A stretch of DNA of 44,839 nucleotides from CAZKRU01 sp964555235 (GTDB lineage: Bacteria; Verrucomicrobiota; Verrucomicrobiia; Methylacidiphilales; CAMAQI01): assembly GCA_964555235.1 (NCBI GenBank), contig CAZKRU010000031.1, positions 1 through 44,839 on the forward strand, in the 5' to 3' direction. A program made the translations under genes and the position numbers. Of this stretch, positions 24,398-32,916 are shown piece by piece (within the stretch, counting starts at the first letter, position 1; every line of letters starts with the position of its first letter). The notes under the pieces are model-generated. The model did not search any database. It was not told where the DNA came from and saw nothing but the letters and a program-made list of their open reading frames with translations.

Positions 24398-24425
24398 TTG
24401 ACAGGGATTCCTCCCCCGATAGAGT
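24398..24425 (+). promoter_or_regulatory. Predicted promoter of the epimerase operon
   Basis: TTGACA (24398-24403), 16 bases, then TAGAGT (24420-24425). The perfect -35 and fair -10 would start transcription about 25 bases before the epimerase ATG. This places genes 24458-27310 in a unit separate from the carrier-protein operon, across the divergent ligase gene. Confidence 0.45.
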
Positions 24426-24457
24426 GAACAAGCCGGAGCTTCGATGTCCGGATTTGT

Positions 24458-25519
24458 ATGAGCTTCCAGCGTATTTTTGTCACAGGAGCCACCGGATTTA
24501 TCGGGCGTCACCTCGTGGCTGCGTTGCTGCGTGAGGGGTTTTTGGTTCGGGTCTTTGCACGTTCTGCTGAAAAATCGCGGCGACTTTTTGGGAATTCTGT
24601 CGAATATGCGGTGGGGGATCTGACCCGTCCTGCGACGCTTGCTCCTGCGATGAAAGGATGTGATGCGGTGATTCATTTGGGAGGACTTTATCGATTTGGT
24701 TATGCACATCGTGAAGCTCTTCATCAGGTGAATGTCGAAGGAACGAGGGATCTACTTCAAGCGGCGGAAAAGCAAGGAATTGCACGGTTCATTCATGTCA
24801 GTACGGCAGGGGTACTGAGAAGCGAGATGGCTCTGATGACGGAAAAAGATTTTCCCTCTCAGATGCCGCGTTGGACTCCCTACAAAGCATCGAAGTGGCA
24901 GGCGGAGCAACTTGTTCTGGAGGCGGCTCGAAAGGGGTTCCCTGCGTTGATTGTGAGTCCAACTTGTCCGATTGGTGCAGGGGATGAGTATCCGACGCCC
25001 ACGGGAGCAATGATTCGCGACTACCTTCAAGGGCTCTTCCGTTTTTCTTCCAAGACGGGAATCAATTTGATCGCTGTAGAAGATTTGGCGCAAGGAATCG
25101 TTCAGTCTCTTCAACGGGGGCAATCGGGGCGTCGGTATCTTCTTGCAGGAGAAAATTTTTGGCTGAACGATTTTTTAAAGCTCCTTGCAGAAGAGACCGG
25201 AATTCCAGCACCGCAAAGGTGCTTGCCTTGGACAATGATTTTTACCATCGGTTGCGCTTCTGAAATCATCTCCCGAGTCTGGCCCCGGTGGAGATCTCCC
25301 TTGGCTTTGGAGACAGCGCTCCACGCACGCTGCGTTCAGTTTTTTGATGCATCACAAACTCGGGAAGCATTGAATTGGGCGCCTCAGGTTTCGGTGCGTC
25401 AGGGGGTTTATCGAGCCATTCAATGGTTTCGTTCACGTGAATATCTGTCCGAAGCTGCGGCGCCACCTGATCTGCGGGTTTCCTTTCTTCCTTGTGATGC
25501 CAATGCTGCTGGAAAATAA
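24458..25519 (+). CDS. HpnA-like NAD-dependent sugar epimerase/dehydratase
   Basis: A 353-residue extended short-chain dehydrogenase. It has the nucleotide motif GATGFIG (10-16), catalytic Ser115 region, and Tyr142/Lys146 in PYKASK. The segment SPTCPIGAGDEYPTPTG and the following GINLIAVEDLAQGI and GRRYLLAGEN closely follow the HpnA (hopanoid-associated sugar epimerase) pattern. No squalene-hopene cyclase or other hopanoid gene is in the window, so a hopanoid role is not supported here. It would modify a nucleotide- or lipid-linked sugar. The 3' end overlaps the glycosyltransferase gene by 23 bases, so the two are made together. Confidence 0.85.
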   Translation: MSFQRIFVTGATGFIGRHLVAALLREGFLVRVFARSAEKSRRLFGNSVEYAVGDLTRPATLAPAMKGCDAVIHLGGLYRFGYAHREALHQVNVEGTRDLLQAAEKQGIARFIHVSTAGVLRSEMALMTEKDFPSQMPRWTPYKASKWQAEQLVLEAARKGFPALIVSPTCPIGAGDEYPTPTGAMIRDYLQGLFRFSSKTGINLIAVEDLAQGIVQSLQRGQSGRRYLLAGENFWLNDFLKLLAEETGIPAPQRCLPWTMIFTIGCASEIISRVWPRWRSPLALETALHARCVQFFDASQTREALNWAPQVSVRQGVYRAIQWFRSREYLSEAAAPPDLRVSFLPCDANAAGK

Positions 25520-26666
25520 GTTGCAGTTCTTTTTGTGGGGCTGGACCACTTTGGCTTTTATTTGGTGGTTTGCGGCATTTGTTTTGCTTCGGATGCGTCA
25601 GTTGCCGCGAGAGGTGAAATCGGTTTCGTCGCAAGAATTGATCACTATTTTTAAACCGAGCCCGTCCTTTCAAGGAGGTGCGATTCCGGAAGGGTGTCAG
25701 GAGGGATTGAGAAGCTTTTTTCGGGAAATGAATGACGGCTGGGAGTTGTTGTTAGGGATTGATCTGGTGGATCGTTCGGCGTGGGATCGATTTCTCAAAA
25801 AAGTCGCAAGCGATTTCCCTCAAGCCCGATGGAGACTGATAGAAGTAAAATCAGAGGCGCTTTATCCAAACCCCAAGGTGAATCGGCAGCGGCTTCTGGC
25901 CGCCGATGCACAGGGGAAGCTTTGGTTTTGGAGTGATCTCGACATTCAAATCCCTCCAGGGGCATTGGAGCAAATTCGACGTGAATGGGAGGGGTGTGGG
26001 GATACGTATGTGACCTGTGCGTACAGGATTCGAGACTCGAAAACACAGGCAGGAGGATGGGATGCGTTATTTGTGAATGCGGAGTTTTTACCGGGTGTTT
26101 GCTTTTTGGGGAGATTCGGGGAGATTTCGACGGGATTTGGTGCGGGGTTTCTTTTTCATTCAAAAATTTTGGAGAGGGAAGAGGCTTGGGCGTTTATTGG
26201 GCATTCGTTGGCAGATGATCGTGCGCTCGCTCAACGGATTGGTTTGGGGAAACTCTCCTCGATCTGGTTGGAGACCGTTCCTGCGGCTGCGGGATGGGGA
26301 GATTCCTTGATGCATTATTGGAGATGGCAAAAGACGATTCATTGGTGCGATCCGATCGGCTCTGGGGGGAGATGTTTAATTCTTCCTCTGCTCGGATGGG
26401 GAGGAGCGCACTTGCTCGGCTATTCGGTGGGGAGTTCGGTGATGGTCGTTTGGCTCATGGAAGTGATTGTGGGGGGATTTCTTCTCCGTCAAAACGGATT
26501 CCAAAAGATTCACCGTGTTTTTCTGGCATTGCTGATTTGGCCTGGCTTACGGATGTTAACGTGGATTCTGCTTTGGTTGCCACTTCCGGTTCGTTGGGGA
26601 AAGACTTGGTGGTGGAAGTCCTTCCAAGTTTTACCTAAGCACGGCGAAACAATTTCTGCCCTATGA
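25497..26666 (+). CDS. HpnI-like GT21 lipid glycosyltransferase
   Basis: A 389-residue membrane glycosyltransferase of the ceramide-glucosyltransferase / HpnI family (GT21). It has an N-terminal membrane helix (8-31), D1/D2 in FWSDLDIQIP (Asp147, Asp149), D3 in LADDRALAQRIG (Asp240 or Asp241), then HYWRWQ (273-278) in the place of the (Q/R)xxRW motif, and C-terminal membrane segments (about 290-370). The first residue of that motif is His273, a deviation. Family members put a sugar on a lipid such as ceramide or hopanoid. Start at ATG 25497; ATG 25503 is equally possible. The stop overlaps the next gene (ATGA). Confidence 0.78.
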   Translation: MPMLLENKLQFFLWGWTTLAFIWWFAAFVLLRMRQLPREVKSVSSQELITIFKPSPSFQGGAIPEGCQEGLRSFFREMNDGWELLLGIDLVDRSAWDRFLKKVASDFPQARWRLIEVKSEALYPNPKVNRQRLLAADAQGKLWFWSDLDIQIPPGALEQIRREWEGCGDTYVTCAYRIRDSKTQAGGWDALFVNAEFLPGVCFLGRFGEISTGFGAGFLFHSKILEREEAWAFIGHSLADDRALAQRIGLGKLSSIWLETVPAAAGWGDSLMHYWRWQKTIHWCDPIGSGGRCLILPLLGWGGAHLLGYSVGSSVMVVWLMEVIVGGFLLRQNGFQKIHRVFLALLIWPGLRMLTWILLWLPLPVRWGKTWWWKSFQVLPKHGETISAL

Positions 26667-27310
26667 ATTCAGCAGCAGTTCGCTTTGATTTGCTGGTCGG
26701 TGCCGCTCCCTGGTTACTTTATGGAATGGGGAAGTGGGGGGATATGCCAATGGAGGGCGCCTTCTTTGCGGCGTTACTGATTTTGACGCTTCGATTGAAA
26801 AAATTCTCAGAAACGAAGCTCTACGAGATTTCTATTTTTCTTTATTTTGCGTTGGTGAGTATCAATCGATTTTTTGCTATTTCCCCTTGGATCCAGCGGC
26901 ATGAGGCCGCGTTGGCTCCGGGTCTTTTGACCTGCTTTGTCTTGGGATCCTGCATCCTGGGTAAACCCTACACGCTTCAATATGCGAGGGAGATGGTTCC
27001 TTCGAGTTGGTGGAAGAATTTTCATTTTATCCGAGTGAATCAGATTTTGACTTGGGTCTGGGGTGGGGTCTTTTTAGCCGCAACGTGCTTGACGGAACTT
27101 CATCTGCGTTGGGGGATTCCTTCGATGTGGCTCCTGACGGCGATTTCTGTGGGATTTTCTGTTGGTGCGTTCAAGTTTACCCAGCGATTCCCGTATTGGT
27201 ATCGACTGCATGTCTATCTGCCGCGGGTTCGTGCGGGGCTGGAGCCGCATTTACTTCGGGAAGAGAGAAAATCTCGACCACGAAACCGGCTCAACTCACA
27301 AAACCCGTAA
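26663..27310 (+). CDS. Polytopic membrane protein of unknown function
   Basis: A 215-residue protein with about six membrane segments and a basic C-terminal tail. The middle part PYTLQYAREMVPSSWWKN followed by a helix containing NQILTWVWGGVFL recalls uncharacterised membrane proteins found with lipid or polyene biosynthesis genes, but I cannot name the family. It starts at the ATG overlapping the glycosyltransferase stop and is the last gene of the cluster. A role in moving or flipping the glycosylated lipid is possible but is only a guess from position. Confidence 0.65.
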   Translation: MNSAAVRFDLLVGAAPWLLYGMGKWGDMPMEGAFFAALLILTLRLKKFSETKLYEISIFLYFALVSINRFFAISPWIQRHEAALAPGLLTCFVLGSCILGKPYTLQYAREMVPSSWWKNFHFIRVNQILTWVWGGVFLAATCLTELHLRWGIPSMWLLTAISVGFSVGAFKFTQRFPYWYRLHVYLPRVRAGLEPHLLREERKSRPRNRLNSQNP

Positions 27311-27390
27311 CGGCTGTTGTTTGAAATGATTTGTCTTCGGGTCTTTCGCCGGCAGGCAGTGTCAAGTCGCTGGAATTTTTCGCTAGTCGT

Positions 27391-27412
27391 TACCGATTAA
27401 GTCGGTATTTTG
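27391..27412. terminator. Weak hairpin before dnaE
   Basis: TACCGA (27391-27396) and TCGGTA (27402-27407) form a 6-base stem with a 5-base loop, followed by TTTTG. It could end the lipid cluster transcript or act in the dnaE leader. The short stem and poor U-tract make this uncertain. Confidence 0.3.
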
Positions 27413-27431
27413 CTCGAACCCCCATAGGATT

Positions 27432-30400
27432 ATGAGCTCGTTTGTTCACCTTCACGTTCACTCGGAATACAGTCTTCTCGACGGAGCATGCCGCACGAAG
27501 GATCTTGCCAAAAAGGCTAAAAAATTTGAGATGCCTGCGCTGGCACTGACGGATCACGGGAATCTTTTCGGGGCGATTGAATTTTATACCGAATGTAAAA
27601 AAGCCGGGGTGAAGCCGATTATTGGGTGTGAGGTCTATCTCGCTCCGGGAAGTCGTTTTGACAAAAAGGCCTCCTCTGCGAAGGAAGCGTCGACGCATTT
27701 TCTGCTCTTGGCGAAGGATCTTGAGGGCTACCACAATTTACTACATCTCGTCACGGCGGCTCATTTGGAGGGGTATTATTATAAGCCACGAGTCGATAAG
27801 GAGCTTTTGGCGAAGCATGCGAAGGGATTGATTGGGACGAGTGCCTGTTTGAAGAGTGAAATCAATCAATTCATCTTGCGCGGACAACTGGATGAGGCGG
27901 AAAAATCGATTCGCAGCTTCAAGGAGATATTTGCCCCTGGAGATTTTTATCTTGAAATTCATAACCATGGAATTTCTGAGCAATTGACCGTGACGCGAGC
28001 GTTGCGTCAATTTGCCAAGAAGCTCGATTTGAAGTTGGTGGCGGCGAATGATGTTCACTACGTCGAGAAGTCCCATGTGGAGGCGCACGATGTCTTGCTC
28101 TGCATTGGAACAGGAGCGCAGCTCAATGATGAGAAACGGATGCGCTATCCGTCGTCGGAGTTTTATTTCAAAAGCGCCGAGGAGATGTCGGTGCTCTTTT
28201 CGGAAATCCCTGAGGCGCTGGTAACGACGTTGGAGATTGCTGAAAAATGCAATTTGGAAGTCGAGCTTGGGGTGAATAAATTCCCGGCATATCCCGTGGA
28301 GCCGGGAGTTTCACGGGACGCTTATTTACGTGAGCTTTGTGAAGCGGGAATGCAGCGCCGTTATGGCGATCGAGCGACGGAGCCGGAGTTAAGGGATCGA
28401 CTTAATTACGAGTTGAGTGTTTTGGAGAAAACCGGGTTTACAAGTTATTTCCTGATCGTCTGGGATTTTATCGATTACGCCCGGCGCAATGGAATTCCAG
28501 TTGGTCCGGGCCGTGGAAGTGCGGCGGGAAGTATTATTGCGTACGTTTTGAATATCACCGATCTGGACCCGATCCGGTACGGGCTCTTCTTTGAGCGATT
28601 TTTAAATCCCGAGCGAATTTCGCCGCCGGATATCGACGTTGATTTTTGTTATAACCGTCGTCCGGAGGTCATTGCTTACGTTAAGCGCAAGTACGGGGAG
28701 AAGGCAGTTTCGCAGATTATCACCTATGGAACGCTCGGGGCGAAAATGGTTTTGCGGGATGTTGCTCGTGTAATGGGGATGAGTTATGGCGAAGCGGATC
28801 GACTCGCGAAGATGATTCCGAAGGATCTCAACTACACGCTGAATGATGCGACGAAGGATGGTAAGCAGGTTGGCGGAATTTCCATGGTCCCGGAGTTAAA
28901 GGCGGCTTACGACAACGAGGAGAATGCTCGGCAGGTCCTAGATTTTTGTCTCCCGCTCGAAGGACTGACGCGACAGGTTGGAGTTCACGCAGCCGGAGTC
29001 GTGATTGCGGATCAGGATTTGGTGGCGTATGTGCCATTGACTCGTGACGACGAAGGAAATGTCGTCACGCAGTATTCGATGGAGTGGCTCGGCGAAGTCG
29101 GAATGCTCAAAATGGATTTCCTCGGGCTGAAAACGCTCACGGTGATTCAAGACGCTTTCGATTTGATTGAGCAGACGACGGGGAAGAAAATTTCGATGGA
29201 ACAGATTCCGATCGACGACGTCAAAACGTACGAGATGTTGCAGGTCGGCAAGACGATCGGGGTTTTTCAATTGGAATCGGGTGGAATGATTGATGCCTGT
29301 CGTCGTATCAAACCGGAGCGAATTGAGGATTTGATCGCATTGGTGGCGTTGTATCGCCCGGGGCCGATGGAATTTATTCCGGTTTATGCCGAGCGAAAAC
29401 TTGGAATTGTTGAGACGGAATATCCGCATCCGGCCTTGGAAGAGCTTTTGAAAGAGACTTACGGGGTCATGATTTATCAAGAACAGGTCATGAAAGCGGC
29501 AAGCATCATGGCAGGGTACACCCTCGGACAAGCCGATTTACTTCGACGTGCCATGGGAAAGAAAAAAGCGGAAGAGATGGCGAAACATCGCGAGATTTTT
29601 CTCAAGGGCTGTGCGGAGTTGCACAAACTGAATGCGAACAAGGCGAACGAAATTTTTGATATTCTCGAAAAATTTGCCGGGTACGGATTCAATAAAGCAC
29701 ACGCGGCCTGTTACGGTTACCTCGCTTATATTACGGCTTACCTCAAGGCGAATTATTCCGTGCAGATGATGGCGGCCTTGATGTCGAATGATTTAAATAA
29801 TACGGACAAAATTGCCCAGTATGTGGAGGAATCGAAAGTGATGGGATTGACCATTGCTCCACCCCATGTGAACGAGAGCGGGGTTCGCTTTACGGTTTCT
29901 GGAAATATCATCCGGTTTGGCCTGGCGGCGATTAAGAATGCGGGAGAAGGGGCGGTTACTCAAATTGCCGAGGCGCGCAAGAAAGGGGATCCCTTTAAAA
30001 ATCTTTCGGATCTTTGTGCTCGCGTTGAACCGCGGGTGGTGAATAAAAAGACGCTCGAAAGTTTGATCAAGACCGGGGCCTGTGATGGTCTTGGCGAAAC
30101 TCGGGCACAAATGTTTTCGGAGATTGATTCCGTCCTCGCTCAAGCCAGTCGTGATGCCAAGGATCGCGAAGTGGGGCAAGGGTCGTTGCTGGATCTGCTT
30201 GGGGAGACTCCGAGCACCAAGAGCACTTCCCAAAAGCGAAATGCGATCCTTCCGGAATGGCCGACCCGGCAGCGGCTCGGCTATGAAAAGGAGTTGATCG
30301 GTATTTATTTGAGCGGTCATCCGCTGGAAGATTACATGGCGGAGATTCGAGGGCTTCAGCTTCGCACGATTGCGGAGTTGGCAACCAATGATACGGATCG

Positions 30401-30968
30401 CGACACGCGATTGGCGGGAATTCTCACCAAGGTCGAAGTGCGCATGAGTAAAGAAAACAAACCGTGGGCGCGCTGTACGTTGGAAGATCAGACCGGGGCG
30501 ATCGAGGTTCTGGCGTTCAACACAGAATACGTGGCATGGGAGAAACCGTTTCAGGCGGGTGATATTGTCGTGATTGCTGGATCGATTGATCGACGGGAAG
30601 AGCCGGCAAAACTGCGCGTTCGTGAGATGCTGATGCTCGAGACGGCGCGTATCCGGCTTTATCAGGCATTGCGGGTGGAAATTCCTCTGGCGGATTGGAC
30701 GCCGGAACGGCTCAAGCAATTTCACGAAAAGATCATGGATCATGCTGGACCGACCAAGCTTCAATTAAGATGTCTGAAGGCGGACGGAACGTATGCGGAT
30801 CTGGAAGCCAAGGCGATTTTTGGAGTCGAGGTGAATGAGAACTTTTTTCAGATCTTGCGTCGAGACTTTCAACTTCCGCACTGGGAGGTGCTTGCGTCGC
30901 GGGAGCTTCCGAAGGCTCCCAACCGAAATGGCTGGAATCGAAACCGAGCGAAGGCACCCGCGGGGTAG
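27432..30968 (+). CDS. dnaE: DNA polymerase III alpha subunit
   Basis: The full 1178-residue replicative polymerase of the DnaE1 class. The order is PHP domain (HLHVHSEYSLLDG at 6-18, TDHGNLFG), palm/finger region with GPGRGSAAGS and the catalytic PPDIDVDFC near residue 400, the third acidic site in LKMDFLGLKTL near 565, YQEQVM, the helix-hairpin-helix part, and a C-terminal OB fold (RLAGILTKVEVRMSKENKPWARCTLEDQ region, about 990-1070). It catalyses chromosome replication in the holoenzyme. It stands alone, with 121 bases upstream. Confidence 0.97.
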   Translation: MSSFVHLHVHSEYSLLDGACRTKDLAKKAKKFEMPALALTDHGNLFGAIEFYTECKKAGVKPIIGCEVYLAPGSRFDKKASSAKEASTHFLLLAKDLEGYHNLLHLVTAAHLEGYYYKPRVDKELLAKHAKGLIGTSACLKSEINQFILRGQLDEAEKSIRSFKEIFAPGDFYLEIHNHGISEQLTVTRALRQFAKKLDLKLVAANDVHYVEKSHVEAHDVLLCIGTGAQLNDEKRMRYPSSEFYFKSAEEMSVLFSEIPEALVTTLEIAEKCNLEVELGVNKFPAYPVEPGVSRDAYLRELCEAGMQRRYGDRATEPELRDRLNYELSVLEKTGFTSYFLIVWDFIDYARRNGIPVGPGRGSAAGSIIAYVLNITDLDPIRYGLFFERFLNPERISPPDIDVDFCYNRRPEVIAYVKRKYGEKAVSQIITYGTLGAKMVLRDVARVMGMSYGEADRLAKMIPKDLNYTLNDATKDGKQVGGISMVPELKAAYDNEENARQVLDFCLPLEGLTRQVGVHAAGVVIADQDLVAYVPLTRDDEGNVVTQYSMEWLGEVGMLKMDFLGLKTLTVIQDAFDLIEQTTGKKISMEQIPIDDVKTYEMLQVGKTIGVFQLESGGMIDACRRIKPERIEDLIALVALYRPGPMEFIPVYAERKLGIVETEYPHPALEELLKETYGVMIYQEQVMKAASIMAGYTLGQADLLRRAMGKKKAEEMAKHREIFLKGCAELHKLNANKANEIFDILEKFAGYGFNKAHAACYGYLAYITAYLKANYSVQMMAALMSNDLNNTDKIAQYVEESKVMGLTIAPPHVNESGVRFTVSGNIIRFGLAAIKNAGEGAVTQIAEARKKGDPFKNLSDLCARVEPRVVNKKTLESLIKTGACDGLGETRAQMFSEIDSVLAQASRDAKDREVGQGSLLDLLGETPSTKSTSQKRNAILPEWPTRQRLGYEKELIGIYLSGHPLEDYMAEIRGLQLRTIAELATNDTDRDTRLAGILTKVEVRMSKENKPWARCTLEDQTGAIEVLAFNTEYVAWEKPFQAGDIVVIAGSIDRREEPAKLRVREMLMLETARIRLYQALRVEIPLADWTPERLKQFHEKIMDHAGPTKLQLRCLKADGTYADLEAKAIFGVEVNENFFQILRRDFQLPHWEVLASRELPKAPNRNGWNRNRAKAPAG

Positions 30969-30990
30969 CGAAAATCTATATAATCGGATT

Positions 30991-31078
30991 CTCTCACACA
31001 AAGGCACCAGGTCACAATCGGAAGATATATTTGTTTTAAATCCAAACGCTTGGCGCCTTGGCGGGCTTAGCGAGAGAT
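30991..31078. repeat. Palindromic intergenic repeat, E1
   Basis: CTCTCACACAAAGGCACCAG near the left end and CGCCTTGGCGGGCTTAGCGAGAG at the right form an imperfect long hairpin. The left arm matches the left arm of the repeat at 32111 (TCACACAAAG-CACCA). The remaining part of the 248-base gap after dnaE, up to the GTG at 31217, shows nothing else I can name. Confidence 0.5.
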
Positions 31079-31216
31079 GAATCCACTTCACAACCGTGTC
31101 AGCACGTTCCACGGGCAGGAGCTTCGTGTGAGGAAATTCTCTCTGGATTTCACTGTTTTCAGAGGATTTGAAAAAACCCTCGCCATTTTTCTCGGATCGC
31201 GGCACCATTCCCTACC

Positions 31217-32035
31217 GTGAATTGGAGGTTTCGTTTTCTCATTCTTGGCATTCTGTTGGTAGCAGTTCCCTTGTCTGCGGAGCCGCCGATCGCGCCTGCA
31301 GTTCCTGCGCTCCCAGTCGAACCGGCGGAACCGGTGGAGCCTGGCTACGATGGAAAGCCGCTCGACGCGCTTACCTCGGTTCAGGTGAACGTGCTTGCTC
31401 CCAAAACGGAATCAGTAATCAGTGGTTCCGAAGTCGATTTCTTTTTTGAAGTTAAAAATTATCGCCTGGCTCCGAATGGAAACCGACTTCATGTGGTCCT
31501 TGATAATCAATCGCCCATTGCGGTGGATTCGTTAAAGCGCCCGTTGACCCTCCGAGATCTTTCGGAAGGGGGGCATACGATTCGGGTTTTTGCGGTTCAG
31601 CCGGATGGAAAATTGCTGAGGGATTCCAAGGCATTCGCGTTCGTTCACTTCTTTGTTCGGAAAAAGGATTTTCAAAATTATACCAATCCTGAGCTTCCCT
31701 ACCTAACGGTAAACCTCCCGCTGCAGGGAAACCTGGATCTAACGCCCGAGGATTCGCTCTGGTTTGATTGCCTTTGTCATAATATTCCAGATAACTCGGA
31801 TGCATTTCGGGTACGCTATCGCCTTCAAAATATCGAGGGGATGGAGAAGCCCGGGAAGGCGGTCTATTGGAAAAATCTCAAGCCCGGGCGTTACGACTTT
31901 ACGGCAGAACTGGTAAACCGCGAAGGGGTTCCGGTCGTCGGTGTTTTTAATCGGGTCTCGCGCACGATTCAAGTTCGCGAAACTCAAAAAGCGATGCCGG
32001 CAGAGGTGGTTCCACAAGTCCGTGAAGGGGATTGA
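31217..32035 (+). CDS. Secreted protein of unknown function
   Basis: The 272-residue protein has a signal peptide (WRFRFLILGILLVAVPLSA, cleavage before EPP), a proline/valine/glutamate-rich segment (about 24-45), and then two beta-rich parts. The first contains NRLHVVLDNQSPIAVDSL and DLSEGGHTIRVFAVQPDG, which resembles immunoglobulin-like domains found in exported proteins. The C-terminal part has FRVRYRLQNIEG and LKPGRYDFTAELVNREG, a second Ig-like unit. No enzyme motif is seen. It is expected in the periplasm. The start is a GTG. Repeats flank it on both sides. Confidence 0.7.
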   Translation: MNWRFRFLILGILLVAVPLSAEPPIAPAVPALPVEPAEPVEPGYDGKPLDALTSVQVNVLAPKTESVISGSEVDFFFEVKNYRLAPNGNRLHVVLDNQSPIAVDSLKRPLTLRDLSEGGHTIRVFAVQPDGKLLRDSKAFAFVHFFVRKKDFQNYTNPELPYLTVNLPLQGNLDLTPEDSLWFDCLCHNIPDNSDAFRVRYRLQNIEGMEKPGKAVYWKNLKPGRYDFTAELVNREGVPVVGVFNRVSRTIQVRETQKAMPAEVVPQVREGD

Positions 32036-32110
32036 GGTTGATTGAGTCACAGAAAGCACAAGATTCCCCAATCTTTAGCGATTCTATGGAAATAAGAAAA
32101 AAGGGTGAGG

Positions 32111-32209
32111 TCTCACACAAAGCCACCAAGAAATGCCATTTTTTGTTTGTTCATCAAAAACAATTTCCTGCCTGGAGTAAAACTTCGTGAGCTTCGTGCC
32201 TTTGTGTGA
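32111..32209. repeat. Palindromic intergenic repeat, E2
   Basis: TCTCACACAAAGCCACCAAG (32111-32130) pairs with the reverse complement of CTTCGTGCCTTTGTGTGAA (about 32191-32209); 15 of the central 17 positions pair. About 60 bases of AT-rich sequence form the loop. The remaining bases of the 274-base gap up to the gene at 32310 hold no clear feature. Confidence 0.6.
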
Positions 32210-32309
32210 AAAAATCAGCGATCTCGGTTTTACGCTAATGATTGGGGCAAGATTCGCAAAAGGTGGGTCGTGGATTGCTTTTGCGATAAAATGAGGTTAG
32301 GGTGAGTCC

Positions 32310-32786
32310 ATGTCTCGTGAGGATGCCAAGCCCGGATACCAGACTTCCATTCTTTCGAAATCAACGAGTTCAGCTTCCAGCTGTTCGGTGATTATCTATT
32401 TTGATGGAGTCTGTGGACTTTGTCACCGTTTTGTGAACTTTGTGATCCGCCGCGATCCTTCTCATCTGATCCGCTTTGCTCCACTCCAAGGAAAAACGTT
32501 TGCACAGCTCTTGGAGCGTTCCCCCTGGTTGGAAGGGACGGATTCTCTCGTGGTTACCATTCGGGTGGTGAATCGTGAGGCGATTTATATTCGGAGTCGA
32601 GGGGTGTTGATGGTGTTGGCAGAACTTCCTGCACCTTGGAGGTGGTTGGGCGTTTTTCGAGTGATTCCGGCTTTCGTAATGGATCTGGGCTATAAATTAG
32701 TTTCAAAATTTCGCTATCGGATTTTTGGGAAAAAAGAGACCTGCCGGATTCCGACGTCCGAAGAGCGTGAGTGGTTTTTGGACTGA
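32310..32786 (+). CDS. DCC-family (DUF393) thiol-disulfide oxidoreductase-like protein
   Basis: A 158-residue protein with the family signature YFDGVCGLCHRFVNFVIRRD, in which Asp32, Cys35 and Cys38 form the D-x-x-C-x-x-C motif. RFAPLQGKTF and SRGVLMVLAEL follow as in YuxK-like proteins, and the C-terminus keeps the basic YRIFGKKETCRIPT segment. The DCC family has a thioredoxin-like fold and is presumed to handle thiols, but its substrates are not known. The first 25 residues are Ser-rich and may be an extension before the true fold. It is a single-gene unit between two repeats. Confidence 0.85.
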   Translation: MSREDAKPGYQTSILSKSTSSASSCSVIIYFDGVCGLCHRFVNFVIRRDPSHLIRFAPLQGKTFAQLLERSPWLEGTDSLVVTIRVVNREAIYIRSRGVLMVLAELPAPWRWLGVFRVIPAFVMDLGYKLVSKFRYRIFGKKETCRIPTSEEREWFLD

Positions 32787-32800
32787 GCTCCACAAACTGT

Positions 32801-32894
32801 TTTTTCGCATAGTGGCGCTGAGTCGCGGTGTTTACTTAAAAATTTTTGATTTGAATAAAGCAACCTCTGCGTCTCGGCGCCACTGCGCGAAAAA
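32801..32894. repeat. Palindromic intergenic repeat, E3
   Basis: The left arm 32801-32826 (TTTTTCGCATAGTGGCGCTG...) and right arm 32869-32894 (...GGCGCCACTGCGCGAAAAA) pair in about 22 of 26 positions around a 42-base AT-rich loop. The arms match those of the repeat at 43415. It fills most of the gap between the convergent genes at 32310 and 32917. Confidence 0.7.
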
Positions 32895-32916
32895 TCAACC
32901 TACTTGATGGACTCCT

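Noticed and set aside
17416..27310. A complete aryl-polyene or hopanoid pathway
   Set aside because: No ketosynthase, ammonia lyase or squalene-hopene cyclase is present, so neither name can be given.
29793..30764. Minus-strand open frame of 323 codons across dnaE
   Set aside because: Antisense to the conserved DnaE C-terminal part; no independent support.
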